NCBI GenBank assembly: GCA_021730785.1
Contig: JAKFWF010000025.1
Location: 1 to 64,000, forward strand
Reading direction: 5' to 3'
DNA length: 64,000 bases
From: Hyphomicrobiaceae bacterium
Lineage (GTDB): Bacteria > Pseudomonadota > Alphaproteobacteria > Rhizobiales > Hyphomicrobiaceae
Made by a program: the position numbers and the translations under genes. The notes under the pieces are model-generated. The model did not search any database. It had not been told where the DNA came from and saw nothing but the letters and a program-made list of their open reading frames with translations. This document shows, piece by piece, positions 61,679-64,000 of this stretch; the stretch's first letter is position 1, and every line of letters begins with the position of its first letter.

Positions 61679-62017
61679 TTAATCTCCACTGCCCGGCTTA
61701 TCGGAAAAGTGTTTTTCGAATTTACCCTTTTCGTCGCGGAAGGCATCTGCATCCGCCGGCGCATCCTTTTTCGAGGTGATGTTTGGCCACGTTTCGGAGT
61801 AGGAGCGGTTGACCTCCAGCCACTTGTCGAGGCCCTTCTCGGTGTCGGGCTTGATCGCTTCGACCGGGCATTCGGGCTCGCACACTCCGCAGTCGATGCA
61901 CTCGTCGGGATGGATGACGAGCATGTTCTCGCCCTCATAGAAGCAGTCCACCGGACACACTTCAACACAATCGGTGAACTTGCACTTGATGCAGCTGTCG
62001 GTGACGACGAAGGTCAT
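61679..62017 (-). CDS. fdxA: 7Fe ferredoxin FdxA
   Basis: 112 aa. [26 protein letters not shown] supplies the [3Fe-4S]/[4Fe-4S] Cys set (9, 17, 21 and neighbours), and [16 protein letters not shown] the second. This spacing and the long C-terminal extension (KWLEVN..., Lys/Asp-rich end) are typical of FdxA from alphaproteobacteria. Electron carrier, cytoplasmic. In related genomes it stands next to carD, as here. Confidence 0.95.
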   Translation of the reverse strand: MTFVVTDSCIKCKFTDCVEVCPVDCFYEGENMLVIHPDECIDCGVCEPECPVEAIKPDTEKGLDKWLEVNRSYSETWPNITSKKDAPADADAFRDEKGKFEKHFSDKPGSGD

Positions 62018-62322
62018 TGCGTTGCGGGTCCCAGGGTCGAATTATGGGTCGGAAGAGAGATCGGAAGTCGAACAGTGCGTCGAGAACAGGGGCGGATGTC
62101 CTGCCGGCTGGATGTACGCCTGCCCAGTTGTGGCCCGCACGATGGCGTCTTGTCGCAAGTTCGCGTGGCCCCCGTCAACGGCTCGGACAGAGGAAAACAC
62201 CGACAATGCTACCTGTCAGATTGCTCGGCTTGACGAAACCAACTGCCGCGCGCGGAAAAACTGTCACAATCATCTGCTGCACTGGCTCTGCTTGGAATGA
62301 AGTTTCACGAGGTCTCGGCAGC
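62018..62322. other. Intergenic region between fdxA and the secreted-protein gene
   Basis: 305 nt between divergent genes. It must contain both promoters. I see no clear elements and no RNA gene. Confidence 0.4.
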
Positions 62323-62766
62323 ATGCGACGGAAGATTTTTGCGCTCGGACTGTTGTTGCTGGCCGGCGCGGCCACGGCCCAGGACCGGACAGTGACGTGG
62401 ATGGGCAATGAGGAGATCAAAGCCGCATTCACCGGCGTCACCATCAACGGCATCTACGGCGACGGCGCCACGTTCACCGAGAGCTACGCCCAAGACGGTC
62501 GCATCACGTACAAGGACACGCGGGCTGCGCTTGCACTCACCGGGCGCTGGTCCGTGATCAACCGCTCGTTCTGCACGTTGTATGACACGCTGATCACCGG
62601 CGGCTGCTTTCGTGTCAGCCGGCACAGCAACAATTGCTTCGAGTTCTATTTCTTCAGCAACAGCGAGAGCGAGGCTGCGCTCGATTTGCCGACGCGGCCG
62701 AGTTGGACGGCGCGCGGCTGGGACAAGGCCCGGGCATCCACGTGCGATGAAAAACCAGCGGTTTAG
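62323..62766 (+). CDS. Secreted protein of unknown function
   Basis: 147 aa from the ATG at 62323 (AGG 11 nt upstream; the frame is open further upstream without family character). Signal peptide at residues 1-19 (LGLLLLAGAATAQ). The mature part has YGDGATFTESYAQDGRITYKD and a GRWSVINRSFCTLYDTLITGGCFRVSRHSNNCFEFYFF block. These suggest a small beta-barrel domain with three or four cysteines, as in 'YGDG...GRW' proteins common in Hyphomicrobiales. The stop overlaps that of the convergent UbiH gene. Confidence 0.7.
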   Translation: MRRKIFALGLLLLAGAATAQDRTVTWMGNEEIKAAFTGVTINGIYGDGATFTESYAQDGRITYKDTRAALALTGRWSVINRSFCTLYDTLITGGCFRVSRHSNNCFEFYFFSNSESEAALDLPTRPSWTARGWDKARASTCDEKPAV

Positions 62767-64000
62767 CGTTCGGCCGGCAATCGCAGCAATTTCGGCAGGT
62801 CACCGCTGAGGCCGGCCGCCTCGGTGACGAACAGCTGCTTCACCCCCGGCAGCCGGTCGAGGATGCCTAGTCCCACTTCGCGCGCCGAACGCAGCAGCGT
62901 ATTGTCGTTCGAAAACAGCCGGTTCAAGCCGCCGAACGTCGCCGTGGAAACAGCTGTGTCGAAGCGCCGCCACCGCTCATAACGGGTCAGCGCATCCATG
63001 GTGCCAAGGTCGAGGCCGACACGGGCGGCATCTGCCACGCACTCGACCAGAGCTGCGACATCGCGCAAGCCGAGGTTCAAGCCCTGGCCGGCGATCGGGT
63101 GGACGCTGTGGGCGGCATCCCCAACCAAGGCCAGTCGGGGCGCAACGAAGCGGCGCGCCAGATGCGTTTCGAGCGGCCAGGATGCGCGCGGGCCATCGAG
63201 CGTCACCGCACCGAGACGGCCGGCGACCCGCAGGTCGACCTCGTCCAGGAAGGCGCCATCACCGAGCGCCAGAATCCGCCTGGCCTCATGGGCATTTTCG
63301 CTCCACGTCACGCAGGCGCGCCGGCCGCCCGCGAGTGGCAGGATCGCGAACGGCCCGCCGGGCAGGAAATGCTGGATGGCACGGTTGACGTGGTCGCGCT
63401 CGTGGCGGATCACCGTGACGATTCCGATCTGATCATGATCGAAGGCGACCGTCTGGATGCCGGCCAACTCGCGCACCGCCGAGCGCCGGCCGTCGGCGGC
63501 GACCACCAGCGGTGCCGTCAACCGGCGCCCGTCGACCAAGGTTACAGATGCCGTGTCGCTGCCGGCGGTGAAGCCACTCACGCTGGCGCCGCGCCAGCGC
63601 CGTACCGATGGTGTGGCCGCGACCGCATCATGCAGAACCTGCGCGATGCGGGCATTGGGGATAATATAGGATGCAGCGCCTGAATCGCTGCCATTGCGAA
63701 CGGCGTTGTCGTAGGTCAGCAGCGGCCGCCTGACACCGGCGTTGAGGCTCGAGTCGGTCAGTTCGATCGCACTGACTGGCGTTGCATCACCCTCGAGTGG
63801 CGCCCACAGGCCAAGTGCTGCGAGCAGATTGCGCGAGCCGGCCGAGATCGCAGAGGCTCGAGGGTCGGTGGTGTCAACGTCGACCTGCGACGTCGGCGCC
63901 GCATCGCGGTCGACCACCACGAGGTCGAGGTCCGGCCCCAGTTCGCGCGCGAGGGCAAGCGCAAGGGTGAGGCCCACATAGCTGCCACCCGCGATGATGA
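62763..64000 (-). CDS. UbiH/UbiF/COQ6-family FAD monooxygenase, partial (5' end outside window)
   Basis: About 411 codons visible; the N-terminus is cut by the right edge. The visible start IIAGGSYVGLTLALALAREL is the FAD dinucleotide-binding fold. VVAADGRRSAVRELAGI and the second FAD motif LVGDAAHSVHPIAGQGLNLGLRDV identify the ubiquinone-ring hydroxylase family. It hydroxylates the aromatic ring in ubiquinone synthesis; which position (UbiH, UbiF or UbiL type) cannot be told. Its stop codon overlaps that of the convergent secreted-protein gene (nested TTAG). Confidence 0.9.
   Translation of the reverse strand, partial: IIAGGSYVGLTLALALARELGPDLDLVVVDRDAAPTSQVDVDTTDPRASAISAGSRNLLAALGLWAPLEGDATPVSAIELTDSSLNAGVRRPLLTYDNAVRNGSDSGAASYIIPNARIAQVLHDAVAATPSVRRWRGASVSGFTAGSDTASVTLVDGRRLTAPLVVAADGRRSAVRELAGIQTVAFDHDQIGIVTVIRHERDHVNRAIQHFLPGGPFAILPLAGGRRACVTWSENAHEARRILALGDGAFLDEVDLRVAGRLGAVTLDGPRASWPLETHLARRFVAPRLALVGDAAHSVHPIAGQGLNLGLRDVAALVECVADAARVGLDLGTMDALTRYERWRRFDTAVSTATFGGLNRLFSNDNTLLRSAREVGLGILDRLPGVKQLFVTEAAGLSGDLPKLLRLPAER

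Noticed and set aside
1-64000. CRISPR arrays, insertion sequences, phage or conjugation genes
   Set aside because: I saw no regularly spaced repeats, no transposase or integrase motifs, and no structural phage or transfer genes.

Overview
The window is about 64 kb of GC-rich chromosome with densely packed genes. The gene families point to an alphaproteobacterium, probably of the Hyphomicrobiales type. The signs are a DUF2794 protein, CarD next to a 7Fe ferredoxin FdxA, a DUF1127 protein divergent from a LysR regulator, CobS/CobT, hopanoid genes, a phasin, and a tRNA-His with the derived G1:U72/A73 acceptor described for alphaproteobacteria. I cannot name a genus. I see no transposase, integrase, phage module or CRISPR array, so this looks like core chromosome with a few accessory cassettes.

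Layout, left to right. 1-1458: tolQ-tolR-tolA, with tolA cut by the window edge. 1848-4489: hpt, a single-domain CpdR-like response regulator, and two overlapping SapC-family genes. 4455-7543: a type I secretion ABC protein and HlyD adaptor, convergent with the SapC genes. 7893: a small Cys-rich secreted protein. 8199-14133: glcDEF (glycolate oxidase) followed without a break by cobT and cobS, with a LysR regulator divergent from glcD. 15535: cytochrome c. 15969-24301: a leftward block of accA, three tandem YafK-type L,D-transpeptidases, a YqhA-like membrane protein, an alpha/beta hydrolase and recQ. The third transpeptidase in transcription order appears frameshifted. 24476-28008: a Rid protein, a histidine kinase coupled to a TVP38-like membrane protein, and a phasin.

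28105-34871: tRNA-His, a membrane protein, rlmN, an orphan HigA-like regulator, a DUF1223 gene interrupted by an amber codon, DUF2794, an FAD-dependent dehydrogenase and an FGE-fold protein. 34893-39865: an EamA transporter, ppx/gppA-rlmE, a BLUF blue-light sensor and hmgA. 40012-43356: a GNAT acetyltransferase, an ABA4-like membrane protein, a DUF1127/LysR pair and an SDR. 43771-44289: two small orphan genes. 44526-46916: a molybdopterin oxidoreductase and a cupin. 46956-48515: ccmC-ccmD-ccmG. 48777-53828: a catabolic-looking cassette of a TetR regulator, a TIM-barrel isomerase, an AroE-like dehydrogenase, a TAXI solute-binding protein and a Pro-rich/Sel1-like protein.

53896-57528: hopanoid genes hpnI and hpnJ divergent from mlaA. 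57610: a second AroE-like dehydrogenase. 58635: tRNA-Arg(CCT). 58800-64000: an SNase-like protein, a CarD regulator with a long basic histone-H1-like tail, fdxA, a secreted protein, and a UbiH-type hydroxylase cut by the right edge.

A cell-envelope theme recurs: Tol, L,D-transpeptidases, hopanoids, MlaA, type I secretion and cytochrome c maturation. The most interesting points are the transpeptidase triplet with its frameshift, the interrupted DUF1223 gene, the CarD tail, the SapC/type I secretion arrangement, the BLUF protein, and two AroE-like paralogues sharing the same altered substrate motif. I did not find a clear-cut new defence or mobile system.
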